DNA of 64,000 nucleotides from Aerococcaceae bacterium NML190073. GTDB taxonomy: Bacteria > Bacillota > Bacilli > Lactobacillales > Aerococcaceae. The stretch covers positions 310,001 through 374,000 of the forward strand of contig JAMXJH010000001.1 of NCBI GenBank assembly GCA_026131555.1. Direction: 5' to 3'. The translations under genes were made by a program, and so were the position numbers. Below the pieces are notes generated by a model. The model searched no databases and had not been told where the DNA came from. It saw only the letters and a program-made list of their open reading frames with translations. This document shows positions 9,309-18,960 of the stretch, piece after piece. Position 1 is the first letter of the stretch, and each line of letters opens with the position of its first letter.

Positions 9309-10301
9309 TTATCCTCTCATAAATTGTAAATACTTACGAAATCGATTCATTAGACTAGCCCACATGTAGTAATTGTTACTGAACAGCACTACAAACACTT
9401 TCCTTGTTAGCGGAATACGAGAGGTTAACAAATTGCTTTTGCTCTGCTGTAATTCGTGAATTAATCGGTCAATGCTTTTCTTATAGTTCGTAATATTCTC
9501 TCGCCAGTTACCCGCCACCGCAATCCTCATTAACAACGCTAGATTGACGCGTTGACGATTCACCTTTGCCCATTCAATATAAGTCAGATTTTGACTCCGT
9601 TGCGCCTCAACAACTACCATGTCCCATATTGTTTCCAAATCAAAATCCTTCTCAGAAAATGTTGCCGTAATACTCTGTGGATTTCTAAAATAATTATACA
9701 CAACCTTATTAGATACAAGCACTCTATCTACCTGCAAAATATATCGAAAGGTTGCCAACACATCCTCTGCTGTCAATCCTACAGGGAATTGCACTTCCTT
9801 GACAACGGAAGCCTTCATCAATTTATTGCACACATAGTATTCAATACCTTGCCAACCTATCTTGAAAAAACGTTGCATATATTGTTCTTGAGTTAGAATT
9901 TCTTCTTCAAAAGTATCGCTATGCCTTACATTCTCTATAGATGTTCTAGCGATACCCGCAACTATCATATCCACTTCACTTCTTTGTAGCGCATCTAATA
10001 AATACTCATACGCATCCAATTCAAGCCAATCATCAGAATCCAGAAAAGCGATGTACTCTCCTGTTGCTTGCTCCACACCCGTATTGCGTGCGGCACTCAA
10101 CCCTTGATTAGATTGGCTAATCACTTTAATACGTTGATCCATCGTCGCATATTTTTCGCAAATCTGTAGGGAACTATCTCTTGAACCATCATTGACTAGG
10201 ATTATTTCCAAATTTGAATGTGTTTGGTTCAAAACCGACTCTAAGCAACGCTCTAAGTATTTTTCAACATTATACACTGGAATAATTACACTGATTTTCA
10301 T
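9309..10301 (-). CDS. Glycosyltransferase family 2
   Basis: A 330-residue GT-A fold enzyme that adds a sugar to a lipid-linked polysaccharide precursor on the inner face of the membrane. The N-terminus reads MKISVIIPVYNVEKYLERC, then ILVNDGSRD near residue 38 and the LDSDDW (DxD) metal-binding motif near 85-90. I start at the ATG at 10301 because GAGGTG lies just upstream; a longer frame would overlap more of the preceding gene. It is the last gene of the exopolysaccharide cluster, 10 bases after a family 4 glycosyltransferase. The donor and linkage cannot be read from sequence. Confidence 0.85.
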   Translation of the reverse strand: MKISVIIPVYNVEKYLERCLESVLNQTHSNLEIILVNDGSRDSSLQICEKYATMDQRIKVISQSNQGLSAARNTGVEQATGEYIAFLDSDDWLELDAYEYLLDALQRSEVDMIVAGIARTSIENVRHSDTFEEEILTQEQYMQRFFKIGWQGIEYYVCNKLMKASVVKEVQFPVGLTAEDVLATFRYILQVDRVLVSNKVVYNYFRNPQSITATFSEKDFDLETIWDMVVVEAQRSQNLTYIEWAKVNRQRVNLALLMRIAVAGNWRENITNYKKSIDRLIHELQQSKSNLLTSRIPLTRKVFVVLFSNNYYMWASLMNRFRKYLQFMRG

Positions 10302-10311
10302 TCTATCACCT

Positions 10312-11457
10312 CTAATTTGTAGCATCATGCTCACGAGATTCCTGAAGAAACAGTTTCTCTAAACGTTGAGACTCGACAGTGATATCATAGCCTTTTATAG
10401 CAAATTTACTACGGATAACCTCTGAAGAAAGGCGCGTCGGCAACTTTACAAGCTTTTCCAATTGCTCACACCATTGCCCCAATGATGACAACAGACTTTC
10501 TCCTATCACATATCCTCCATCAACCACATTTACACTCTCCGGTATATCATCGTTTGCATATAAAAGAGGTAGTCCATTCGCTTGAGCCTCCAAAGCTGCC
10601 AAAGGCAATCCCTCAAAGAGAGAAGGTAAAACAAATACATCTATCGCACTTAGCCATCCTTGAACATCCTCTTGCTCTCCTACTATATGAATCCTATCTT
10701 GAATACCCAGACTCTCTGCTGTACGCACTATTTCATCCTTATCGGAACCGTCTCCAACAAGTACCAACTCGACTTGAGGATATTTGTGTAAAAAAGCATG
10801 CATAACTTCTATCAAAAACACTTGATTTTTAGGGTACTCTAATCTCGCTATGTTGCCTATCAAAGTTTGGCAATCGTTCATTCCTAGCATATTGCGGTAT
10901 CGCTCTCTTTTTACTTCATTATAACAGACACTCTCTATATCAATAGCGTTGTTAACGATAACCGCTTTTGACAACCCCTTCTCTGTAAATAACCATTTAG
11001 CCGCATCAACAGAGCACGCCCAAAAATCTGTCGCATAATAATCAATACGTTTTTTGTTTAACAAATGAAACATATCTTTAATTTTCCCCGTTACACTTCT
11101 TGATCCATGACTGTGAAGAATAATCCGAGGAATTCCGTATTTTTTCGATAAAATCAGATAGTCTATGTTCACTAAATTGCTAATGTTAACCCAAATTGCG
11201 TCATATTCATGTGCATGTTGCTTGAAAAAATTTTGTACTTCTCTTTTGTAGCGCAAATAATTTGGGAAGCGTCGTGGTGTCTTATAAATCTTGATTCCCC
11301 TTGCCAAAAATGTGGCTTCTTCTGGAATTTCTTCGTAAGAGTTACATAGGAAGTCAAATTGAATACGTCTATTATCTATATACTTCGTATAATTTTCCAA
11401 ACATCTCCATACGCCACCTCTTACTGTCGACATACCAAAAACCAATACTTTATACAT
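10312..11457 (-). CDS. Glycosyltransferase family 4 (GT-B)
   Basis: A 381-residue retaining glycosyltransferase. The N-terminal Rossmann half begins MYKVLVFGMSTVRGGV, whose glycine loop is typical of GT4 EPS enzymes. The C-terminal half carries GNIARLEYPKNQ, VGDGSDKD and the nucleotide-sugar-binding stretch PSLFEGLPLAALEAQ with the E-x7-E pair. I chose ATG 11457, preceded by AGGGGG; an ATG 36 bases upstream has no ribosome-binding site and lies within the tail of the polymerase gene. It acts in the cytoplasm on the undecaprenyl-linked repeat unit. Sugar specificity is unknown. Confidence 0.85.
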   Translation of the reverse strand: MYKVLVFGMSTVRGGVWRCLENYTKYIDNRRIQFDFLCNSYEEIPEEATFLARGIKIYKTPRRFPNYLRYKREVQNFFKQHAHEYDAIWVNISNLVNIDYLILSKKYGIPRIILHSHGSRSVTGKIKDMFHLLNKKRIDYYATDFWACSVDAAKWLFTEKGLSKAVIVNNAIDIESVCYNEVKRERYRNMLGMNDCQTLIGNIARLEYPKNQVFLIEVMHAFLHKYPQVELVLVGDGSDKDEIVRTAESLGIQDRIHIVGEQEDVQGWLSAIDVFVLPSLFEGLPLAALEAQANGLPLLYANDDIPESVNVVDGGYVIGESLLSSLGQWCEQLEKLVKLPTRLSSEVIRSKFAIKGYDITVESQRLEKLFLQESREHDATN

Positions 11458-11476
11458 ACCTTCGCCCCCTGCTGCT

Positions 11477-12646
11477 TTAATCGTATATTTCAATTGTATC
11501 TATACTTCGGTTCGTTTCCCATTTCGACACCCATAAAGAACTTAGTCCAAAAATAAAGGGGTTGTAAATCACTTCTAACAAATGATGTTCAATCATTGCA
11601 ATTATCCCTATAAACACAAGGCTTAAAGTTAATGCTACTTTTTGCTTCTCGATTGTACGCTTCATATATATACTGTACCCAATAACAACTATTAGTAAAG
11701 TTATAATCCCATACACTATGGCCACATGAAGATACGATGCATCTATAAAGTAGTCAATGTCAGGTACTTCTATCGGATTAGGACTCCAACCATTCCCCTT
11801 CATTGAAATGTTATTGCCCAGTAGCGAGATACCAACCTCATAGATAGCGCGATGCCCTGCCGCCAAACGCCCACTCAACAAATCATTGAACATCCTAAAC
11901 AACCAAACATTAGGATTGTACATTGCATTCAACATAAAAGTCAATATCGCTAATACAGGCATCAACCACGAAATCCATAAACACTTGCTCCAATTGAAAG
12001 ATAATTTCGGTAAAACAAATCGCATAACCGCAAACAACACACACAAAACAAAACTCGTCCGTGCATCTGTAAATAAGTAGACAATGTATCCCAACATACA
12101 ACTTAACACCATGAAATAGGCCGTTTTTCCAAACTTAAAAACAACTGATACAGTCATTTGTAGTACCAACAACATAGCAGCAAAATCTGTTGCATAGATG
12201 TGCCCAAACGAATAACGCAATCCCCGTTCTGCAGCATCAAATATAAAGTTTTCAATCACTCCCGTCAAACTTAACACAAACAACACTGCCATGCAGCCCC
12301 CTACTACAAATACGTATTGTTTCAAAATCGTCTTTAGCGGCACATTATACGATAAAATCAACAGCAAAACTATGTCAAATAATATTGTATTTCGATTGAC
12401 AACACCTTGTACTATCGAAAATAGCAACACTACAAACAACGAAACGATGTGCCTTCTGCGGTATTCTTTTAAAATGCTCCATTTTACTAGTGTAAATAGA
12501 AGTATTATTCCTCTTATTATCCACGTAACTTTAGAATCAACAGGCACTAATACTTGAAGTGTTGAAACTTTGATTAATCTAGAAATAAGAAACAAAAAGA
12601 AGCTAATACTAAAAAATAATTCCCCTCGCCGAGAACACGGTCTCAT
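11477..12646 (-). CDS. Polysaccharide polymerase, Wzy-like membrane protein
   Basis: A 389-residue hydrophobic protein with about ten to eleven predicted membrane segments and a large extracytoplasmic loop around residues 250-320. This is the usual shape of Wzy/O-antigen polymerases, which have almost no sequence signature. An ATG at 12646 is preceded by GGAGGAGG five bases away and is preferred over a longer frame. Position between glycosyltransferases, and the flippase in the same cluster, support the call. It would link repeat units at the outer membrane face. Its base composition is more AT-rich than flanking housekeeping genes, as is common in acquired capsule loci. Confidence 0.65.
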   Translation of the reverse strand: MRPCSRRGELFFSISFFLFLISRLIKVSTLQVLVPVDSKVTWIIRGIILLFTLVKWSILKEYRRRHIVSLFVVLLFSIVQGVVNRNTILFDIVLLLILSYNVPLKTILKQYVFVVGGCMAVLFVLSLTGVIENFIFDAAERGLRYSFGHIYATDFAAMLLVLQMTVSVVFKFGKTAYFMVLSCMLGYIVYLFTDARTSFVLCVLFAVMRFVLPKLSFNWSKCLWISWLMPVLAILTFMLNAMYNPNVWLFRMFNDLLSGRLAAGHRAIYEVGISLLGNNISMKGNGWSPNPIEVPDIDYFIDASYLHVAIVYGIITLLIVVIGYSIYMKRTIEKQKVALTLSLVFIGIIAMIEHHLLEVIYNPFIFGLSSLWVSKWETNRSIDTIEIYD

Positions 12647-12696
12647 CGTGACCTCCTCCAAATCTCTGATTCTATACATTCTCATCATATACGCCA

Positions 12697-13749
12697 TTAT
12701 AGATGAAGAAGTTGTTGCTCTGCTTCATTTAACGCTCTCAACATGTACTTGCCCGCTAATAATTCATCTCTTACTTTAGATACATTCATAAGAAGCTTTC
12801 GATACTCTTGTTCTGTTATTTTATCCAAAATATCCTTTACTTGTCTCAAGTCTGCAACAACATAGCCTACTTGATGCTTCTTTACAAACTGCGCAGTTGC
12901 CGCTTCTCGCCAGACTATCACTGGTAGCCCAGACGCCAGATACAGAGATAATTTATGGGGATTGTTATACCGTAAATATTCTCCCGCGTAGCCTATACAA
13001 TTTTGGATACTTTCCCCATCCCAAACAACTCCAAACCCCCTATTTAATTGATTCGGAATTTCTTCCGGTGGAAAACTACCGTGATATATTGTCTGGCAGT
13101 AATTGTTTTTCTCCTCAAAATTTGGACCATATAAATGAACAGGCACTCGTAACTGATCTAATTCTGATAGATACGGAACTTTTTTACTATCTAAATTACC
13201 AGCAATTGTCAATGTCCGCTCAAAAACAATTGGCTTATTGTGCAAGTTTTCTTGAAGATAATCAAAAATTTCCAATACAACTAATTGTCGCTCAGGATAG
13301 CCGCGTTCGACAAAAAAACGTGCCATTATTTCATTATGAACAATAATCACATCTGAAATTGACAACATAAACCGAAATTCTTCTTGATAATAATCATTAA
13401 AAAATCTCGACCGTAATTCTTCAACATCATGTACAACAGAAATAAAGCGAACATTTTTCGTTTGCTTTAATTGTTTCAAAACTTGACGTCTCCATAAATG
13501 CCTAGTATGAAATGGTTGTTGCAATAAAACCGTTGCTCCCGGGGTAATGGTACGATACGCACGAATCCAGTCCACTCCAAATCGGGTTTGTCTCATTATT
13601 TTTTGCCAAATACTGTGCCCCTCTTCCTTTCGCACAATACGTACCCGCTGATATGCATTCCCCTTTGCAATTACGGTCACATCATCCATTGCTTTGGTTC
13701 CTGCATTTGCAAACTTTTCTGTTACTTCCTCAATTTGAAATTTATCCAT
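12697..13749 (-). CDS. Gtf3/galactofuranosyltransferase-like GT-B enzyme
   Basis: A 350-residue protein with the arrangement of streptococcal Gtf3 and lactobacillar beta-1,6-galactofuranosyltransferases. It has LLQQPFHTRHLWRRQ near residue 75, SVVHDVEELRSRF near 105 and a C-terminal binding region GYAGEYLRYNNPHKLSLYLA. The last carries the N-x-P-H-K signature and conserved downstream GLPVIVW. GGAGGG lies four bases before the ATG at 13749; an upstream extension has no ribosome-binding site. A glf gene in the same cluster makes UDP-galactofuranose a plausible donor (inference). The 228 bases upstream are non-coding and contain its promoter. Confidence 0.65.
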   Translation of the reverse strand: MDKFQIEEVTEKFANAGTKAMDDVTVIAKGNAYQRVRIVRKEEGHSIWQKIMRQTRFGVDWIRAYRTITPGATVLLQQPFHTRHLWRRQVLKQLKQTKNVRFISVVHDVEELRSRFFNDYYQEEFRFMLSISDVIIVHNEIMARFFVERGYPERQLVVLEIFDYLQENLHNKPIVFERTLTIAGNLDSKKVPYLSELDQLRVPVHLYGPNFEEKNNYCQTIYHGSFPPEEIPNQLNRGFGVVWDGESIQNCIGYAGEYLRYNNPHKLSLYLASGLPVIVWREAATAQFVKKHQVGYVVADLRQVKDILDKITEQEYRKLLMNVSKVRDELLAGKYMLRALNEAEQQLLHL

Positions 13750-13897
13750 TACTACCCTCCGCAAATACTTAATCTTGCCATCATTACGTATTTTTCTTTC
13801 CAAGACTACACGAGAATAGTCCTTTTACATACTCTTTTTGATAAAACAGCTGAATATTCAAACGATATTTACGCATTCCTTTTACTGATCCGCATTA

Positions 13898-13926
13898 ATC
13901 ATAACTCAAATATTGTTGCATGTCAT
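13898..13926 (-). promoter_or_regulatory. Internal promoter of the polysaccharide cluster
   Basis: On the minus strand ATGACA (13921-13926) and TATGAT (13898-13903) are 17 bases apart in the 228-base non-coding gap. It would drive the Gtf3-like, Wzy, GT4 and GT2 genes separately from the first half of the cluster. Nothing else was recognised in this gap. Confidence 0.5.
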
Positions 13927-13977
13927 CTTTTTACTAGCTTCCTTTATACTTTAAACGATAACGATGTTTTCCCGAAT

Positions 13978-14772
13978 TCAAAAACTCTCCGTATACTTCT
14001 TCTTCAGAAATTTAGCGGCAAGAAAGGCGGATATTTTTTTGAACCAATTCGTGTCGCCTAGGTTAAGAAGCGGTTGCTCGATAATGGCGAGGTTCTGCTC
14101 ATGCAACCAAACATTGAAGAGCAGTTCGCTGACACGTCCGAATAAACGCGCCTCAAAAGCCGAATAATTCGCCATATCCAGACGTTCCTGCAATTCAAAC
14201 AAAATAGGAAACAACCACTCACAGTAATTTCCCAGTTGCTCGCGCGACATGATAAACATGTTGAACATATAACCGGAAGTTTGTTGCATTACAGCATCAT
14301 AAGCGTGCAAATAATCAGGCAGTTGCTCGGCAATAATCTCCCGCGTCACATCTAAATGCGCTTTGTTCAATGTGTTCGCATAATGCGAGTACAAACTTTC
14401 GATATAATAGCGTCGCTTGGTCGGTACAATCACTGTTCGTGGTGTCAACAGCTTGGTTAATTCATCTTGTTGCAAGACAAATGCATCCAAATCTGCGTCT
14501 GCCTGAAACTTTCCTTTTGCTGCTCTTGATTTGAAATAACGACGATAGTGCACTAGCCCGATATAATCGGCGTCTAAATTTTTCCACGCCCAATATAAAC
14601 CTGTCAATTCGCTATAATATGGATTGAGCGCTGAAATATGCTCCCCCGTATTATCTTTTGTATACAAGTCTAACGAGTTCTGTTCAGCGCCGACCAACAC
14701 CGGCAAATATAAGGATGTTGTGGGCAATACACTTTCTTTATGCGTTGCCACAATCAATTTACATTTTTCCAT
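13978..14772 (-). CDS. DUF4422 polysaccharide-biosynthesis protein (probable glycosyltransferase)
   Basis: A 264-residue soluble protein of the DUF4422 family, often annotated as capsular polysaccharide synthesis protein. Diagnostic parts are the start KLIVATHKES, the segment ISALNPYYSELTGLYWAWKN, DYIGLVHYRRYF near residue 73, and MFNMFIMSRE in the second half, a D/N-rich acceptor-side motif in the family. Members are thought to transfer hexoses, but no activity is assigned here. It starts 12 bases after glf, so it is translated from the same mRNA as the flippase and mutase. Confidence 0.75.
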   Translation of the reverse strand: MEKCKLIVATHKESVLPTTSLYLPVLVGAEQNSLDLYTKDNTGEHISALNPYYSELTGLYWAWKNLDADYIGLVHYRRYFKSRAAKGKFQADADLDAFVLQQDELTKLLTPRTVIVPTKRRYYIESLYSHYANTLNKAHLDVTREIIAEQLPDYLHAYDAVMQQTSGYMFNMFIMSREQLGNYCEWLFPILFELQERLDMANYSAFEARLFGRVSELLFNVWLHEQNLAIIEQPLLNLGDTNWFKKISAFLAAKFLKKKYTESF

Positions 14773-14784
14773 CTGAATCCTCTT

Positions 14785-15891
14785 TTATTTCTCTAATTCA
14801 GCACGTACTACTTGCAATGCCACGCCGATTACTTGGTGCATATCATAGTAGCGGTAATGTCCTAATCGCCCACCAAAAATCACGTTCGGCATCGTCTTCG
14901 ATAATTTTACATAATCGCTGTACAGCTGGTTGTTGCGTTCGTTATTGACCGGGTAATAAGGTTCGTCCCCTTTTTGCCAAGTCTTCGGATGCTCCTTGGT
15001 GATAACAGTTTTCGGTTGCGTGCCATATTCGAAGTGTTTATGTTCGATAATTCGCGTGTACGGTGTTTGCGCATCCGTATAATTGACAACCGCATTTCCT
15101 TGATAATTCTCCATATCCAACACTTCTGTTTCGAAGTGTAAGCTACGATACTCAAGCGTTCCTAATTGATAATCGAAGAATTCATCAATCATACCCGTGA
15201 AGACAATCTTCGGGAAGCCGGCTAGATATTGCGCTTTATTTGCAAAAAAGTCGACATTCGTTTCCACACTGATGTTTTCGTGTGCGAGCATTTTTTCAAC
15301 GATTTGGGTGTAACCACCAATCGGAATCCCTTGATAAGTATCATTGAAATAGTTGTTATCGTAAGTGTAACGAACTGGTAGACGACGGATAATGAAAGCC
15401 GGCAATTCCGTTGCCTTTTTACCCCACTGCTTCTCCGTGTAAGCCTTGATAAGCTTCTCATAAATGTCCGTTCCCACCAATGAAATTGCCTGTTCTTCTA
15501 GGTTCTCCGGACGCTTGCCGCCTAACACTTGACGTTGTTCTTCAATCTTCGCTTGCGCTTCTTGCGGCGTTACGACACCCCATAATTTATTGAATGTATT
15601 CATATTGAAAGGCAAATTATAAATTTCGCCATGGTAATTCGCCACCGGACTATTGGTATAGCGATTGAATTCCGCAAACTGATTAACATATTCCCAGATT
15701 GCCTTATCACTCGTATGAAAAATATGCGCACCATATTCGTGGACTTGAATCCCTTCCACTTCTTTGGTGTAAATATTTCCGGCAATATGCGCGCGTTTCT
15801 CAATTACTTTTACTTTTTTGCCGGCTTTAGCTGCTTCATGCGCAAATACCGCTCCGAATAAGCCGGCTCCTACTACTAAATAATCGTACAT
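14785..15891 (-). CDS. glf: UDP-galactopyranose mutase
   Basis: A 368-residue flavoenzyme that converts UDP-galactopyranose to UDP-galactofuranose. The dinucleotide fold VVGAGLFGAVFAHEA is at residues 5-19. YGAHIFHTSDKAIWEYVNQF near 54-73 and the late YYPVNNERN and FGGRLGHYRYYDMHQ segments are conserved substrate/FAD contacts. It sits one base from the flippase gene and ahead of the DUF4422 gene. Its presence predicts galactofuranose in the polysaccharide made by this locus, and fits the Gtf3-like transferase downstream. Confidence 0.95.
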   Translation of the reverse strand: MYDYLVVGAGLFGAVFAHEAAKAGKKVKVIEKRAHIAGNIYTKEVEGIQVHEYGAHIFHTSDKAIWEYVNQFAEFNRYTNSPVANYHGEIYNLPFNMNTFNKLWGVVTPQEAQAKIEEQRQVLGGKRPENLEEQAISLVGTDIYEKLIKAYTEKQWGKKATELPAFIIRRLPVRYTYDNNYFNDTYQGIPIGGYTQIVEKMLAHENISVETNVDFFANKAQYLAGFPKIVFTGMIDEFFDYQLGTLEYRSLHFETEVLDMENYQGNAVVNYTDAQTPYTRIIEHKHFEYGTQPKTVITKEHPKTWQKGDEPYYPVNNERNNQLYSDYVKLSKTMPNVIFGGRLGHYRYYDMHQVIGVALQVVRAELEK

Positions 15892-15892
15892 A

Positions 15893-17350
15893 TTATGTCC
15901 CTCTCTTTAATACTTTCTTCAACATCTCTGTAACAAAAGTTTCTTTCAAGGCGATTAAGACTACGCCATACACGCCAAAAAACAGCACCGACGTCACGAC
16001 TAACACAATAAATGGTGATTGCTCTAGCCAATGAGATGCCACTAAGGCTGTGGCAATCGCCCACATCAGTGCTACACCCATTTTCCAATAGGCAATCTGC
16101 CCGATGACCAACTTCAAGAAATCACGCAAGACGTACGCTTGGAAAGCGACAACCGCAAATTCGGCAACTGTAGTCCCGATGGCAGCGCCCGTTGCTGCCA
16201 AACTCGGAATCAACCAAAAGTTAATGAGCAAATTGATTACAGCTCCGAAAGCAACCGAATATAAGACTTCATCTTCGCGTTTCAATGGTACTAGAATTTG
16301 AATACCTAACAAATTGGACACTCCGATAAAGAGCAAGGTCGGCATAATAATCTTCATTGGCACAATCGCCGGAACAAATTCTGCCGATGCCAAGAGCAGG
16401 ATGCTCTCTTTTGCAAAAAGCGTGAAATATATCGTCAGTGGCAGAGCAACGATTAAAACGAAGCGAAACGCCTTGATAGTAATCTCTTGAAACGCCTTCT
16501 GTTCCCCTTGTTCAACATAATAAGACAGACGCGGCAACAAGACCGCCCCCAGTGAAGTTACCAATGTAACCAACACCATCTTTACCTTGATTGCCGCCGC
16601 ATAATAGCCGACTTCAGCGGCATTGCTCATCATACCAAGCATTCCTTTATCTAAACTCGTATAAATCGTAATCGCAATCGCCATCATGAAAAAACTCATA
16701 ATCGGCCGCAAATGCTGCTTGAGATCAATCGGTTTGAACGCCTTTAATTCCACAAACTTACGCATATTCAAGAAGTTCAACAAATTAGAACCCACATTGG
16801 CAACAATCGTAATCGCTCCGTAAATCATATAATCCGACGTTTGCTTAACGAATAGAAACATCATGACCAGTGCAATAAATTTGAAGATAATCGAGCGAAC
16901 AGTAATGTACTGATACTGTTCCAATGCACGATATAACCATTCTACCCCCAATACATTGAACACCAATACAATGATATTAATGATAAAAAGAGGCTGTTCT
17001 TCTACAAATTTCGGCACTGTCATAATTGATACAATATAAACAACTAATGTCAGCACCATCGCTATTGTATTAATGATGAGAATTTCATAGACCGTTTGCG
17101 ATAGCGCCTCTTGATCTCCACGAACGCGCGCGCAAGCACGAATCCCATACGTCGGAATCCCCATCATGCCAAACATCGCAAAAATCCCCACAATAGACGT
17201 GACAAACTCCACGCGCCCCGTCCCCTCAGCCAAAATTACGCGCGAAATATACGGCGTAGTGACTAAAGGAAACACTATTGACGACAAGGTCAAAATGAAA
17301 TTCATCACAAAATTAAATTTAACCGATTTCTGATTGGATACTTGACTCAT
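15893..17350 (-). CDS. Wzx-type oligosaccharide flippase
   Basis: A 485-residue polytopic membrane protein with about 14 hydrophobic segments, of the MOP/PST flippase family. The start NFVMNFILTLSSIVFPLVTTPYISR and the GIPTYGIRACARVR segment are typical of this group. It flips undecaprenyl-linked repeat units across the membrane before Wzy polymerisation. Its ATG overlaps the stop of the priming-transferase gene by one base, indicating translational coupling. The recognised glycan is unknown. Confidence 0.85.
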   Translation of the reverse strand: MSQVSNQKSVKFNFVMNFILTLSSIVFPLVTTPYISRVILAEGTGRVEFVTSIVGIFAMFGMMGIPTYGIRACARVRGDQEALSQTVYEILIINTIAMVLTLVVYIVSIMTVPKFVEEQPLFIINIIVLVFNVLGVEWLYRALEQYQYITVRSIIFKFIALVMMFLFVKQTSDYMIYGAITIVANVGSNLLNFLNMRKFVELKAFKPIDLKQHLRPIMSFFMMAIAITIYTSLDKGMLGMMSNAAEVGYYAAAIKVKMVLVTLVTSLGAVLLPRLSYYVEQGEQKAFQEITIKAFRFVLIVALPLTIYFTLFAKESILLLASAEFVPAIVPMKIIMPTLLFIGVSNLLGIQILVPLKREDEVLYSVAFGAVINLLINFWLIPSLAATGAAIGTTVAEFAVVAFQAYVLRDFLKLVIGQIAYWKMGVALMWAIATALVASHWLEQSPFIVLVVTSVLFFGVYGVVLIALKETFVTEMLKKVLKRGT

Positions 17351-18735
17351 TATTTCGCACCTCGTCTAGCAAAGACAACTTTCACTGTCTTGAGGATAAT
17401 TTTGAAATCTAACCATAAGCTCCAATTCTCGATGTACTCCACATCTAACCGCACAACTTCATCAAAGTCGCGAATTTCATTACGTCCACTTACTTGCCAA
17501 AGTCCTGTAATACCCGGCGTTGAACTCAAGCGGCGCTTGTGCTGCGCAGAATAGCAACGATATTCATCTTCCGTCGGCGGACGCGTACCGACCAAGCTCA
17601 TATCTCCTCTCAACACATTGAAAAATTGCGGCAACTCATCCAAGCTGGTATTCCGAATAAATTTGCCGACTTTTGTAATACGCGGGTCGTTTTCCATCTT
17701 GAACATATGCCCGTCCATTTCATTCTTCGCCATCAATTCTTTCTTACGCTCTTCCGCATCGGTATACATTGAACGGAATTTATAGAACTTAAAGATGCGA
17801 CCATTCTTCCCCACACGATTATGCGCAAAAATTGGCGATCCCGGCGATTCAAGCACAATCAGCGGCACAATGAAGATACCAACTAAACCGCAAATAGCCA
17901 AACCGACTAAAGCGCCTATAATATCAATCAATCGCTTAATGACCACATAAAATTCATTATAAAACTTCGTCGAAAACGTCACGACATTAAAGCCGAGTAA
18001 TTTTTGTACGCGGCGCGCAGTGCTGACCGGTAAGCTGAATAGAGAGATATATAAGCTGACGTCAATGCCCATTCGCTCAAACATATACACATAACTCAAT
18101 GCTTCTTGATCATATTGTGCCGGCAAATAAATAAACGCCTCGTCTACAACATTTTGTGTAGCGTATTCTTCTATTTCCGTTGCCGATAAACGCGGAACCA
18201 CTTGCCCGTTCAAGTGATATTGTTCAGAAGACTGTTCATCTAAAACCGCTATTGCCGTGACAACATCCTCCCATAGTTGGCGGTGTTGCATTCTTGCTTT
18301 GACAGAAGCAAAACCTTCCTTTGTCGTGATAAGTAAGACCTGTTTAATATTACGGGAGTGACGACGGAAGTGACGAATTAACAAATGCGTCAAATAAACC
18401 GCAAATGTATTGAATGCCGTGAAAATAACCACCCCTGTCCGCGACACAAAGAAGCGCCCTTTCGTTGCAAAGATAATCACACTGATTAGCACAATATTCA
18501 TAATCGAATAGCGCGATACAAATCGAAATTCTTCCAAATAACCACGACGGTTAAAGTGGCTATATATATTGCTCATATAAAATGACACGACATGAATTAA
18601 TGCCAGTACCGCAATATCAGAAGTACGCATATCAGAATAGCGATACATCATCGCAATGTATGCACTCACAAGAACAGGTATAATATCTATTAAACAAACA
18701 ATTAGTTTCTGCACATCATTACGTTTTTTCAACAT
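17350..18735 (-). CDS. Polyprenyl glycosylphosphotransferase (priming sugar transferase)
   Basis: A 461-residue membrane enzyme that starts repeat-unit synthesis by moving a sugar phosphate onto undecaprenyl phosphate. The N-terminal half has four to five membrane helices and a Rossmann-like CoA-binding/WbaP domain. The C-terminal catalytic domain shows KRLIDIIGALVGL, KFYKFRSMYTDAEE, NTSLDELPQFFNVLRGD, SLVGTRPP and PGITGLWQVSGR. ATG 18735 is preceded by GGAGAGGAG; a longer frame lacks one. It is the first gene of the cluster. No CpsA/CpsC/CpsD homologue lies beside it in the window. Confidence 0.9.
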   Translation of the reverse strand: MLKKRNDVQKLIVCLIDIIPVLVSAYIAMMYRYSDMRTSDIAVLALIHVVSFYMSNIYSHFNRRGYLEEFRFVSRYSIMNIVLISVIIFATKGRFFVSRTGVVIFTAFNTFAVYLTHLLIRHFRRHSRNIKQVLLITTKEGFASVKARMQHRQLWEDVVTAIAVLDEQSSEQYHLNGQVVPRLSATEIEEYATQNVVDEAFIYLPAQYDQEALSYVYMFERMGIDVSLYISLFSLPVSTARRVQKLLGFNVVTFSTKFYNEFYVVIKRLIDIIGALVGLAICGLVGIFIVPLIVLESPGSPIFAHNRVGKNGRIFKFYKFRSMYTDAEERKKELMAKNEMDGHMFKMENDPRITKVGKFIRNTSLDELPQFFNVLRGDMSLVGTRPPTEDEYRCYSAQHKRRLSSTPGITGLWQVSGRNEIRDFDEVVRLDVEYIENWSLWLDFKIILKTVKVVFARRGAK

Positions 18736-18826
18736 AAGAAGAGACTCCTCTCCATCTTTATATAACATTCTTTTGGTTTTTGGTAATTCTTTATAGAATA
18801 TTCAGTTAAATGATGATTCTCCTCAT

Positions 18827-18855
18827 ATTCTACCTTTTCTAATCAAATAATTCAA
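18827..18855 (-). promoter_or_regulatory. Promoter of the polysaccharide cluster
   Basis: On the minus strand TTGAAT (18850-18855) and TAGAAT (18827-18832) are 17 bases apart, leaving a 5' leader of about 85 bases before the priming-transferase gene. Confidence 0.6.
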
Positions 18856-18894
18856 CGAAATTCACCGGCAAGCACTCGCTTTTGCTTAAATTAC

Positions 18895-18923
18895 TTGACG
18901 CATGGGCAATGAAACAGTATAGT
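18895..18923 (+). promoter_or_regulatory. Promoter of galU
   Basis: TTGACG (18895-18900) and TATAGT (18918-18923) are 17 bases apart, 37 bases before the galU ATG. It is divergent from the polysaccharide promoter. Confidence 0.75.
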
Positions 18924-18960
18924 TACCTTGATATAGCATACGAGGATAAGGAGTGCGATT

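Noticed and set aside
13588-14061. Plus-strand frame of 157 residues in the polysaccharide cluster
   Set aside because: It overlaps the Gtf3-like and DUF4422 genes antisense, with no ribosome-binding site and a low-complexity composition.
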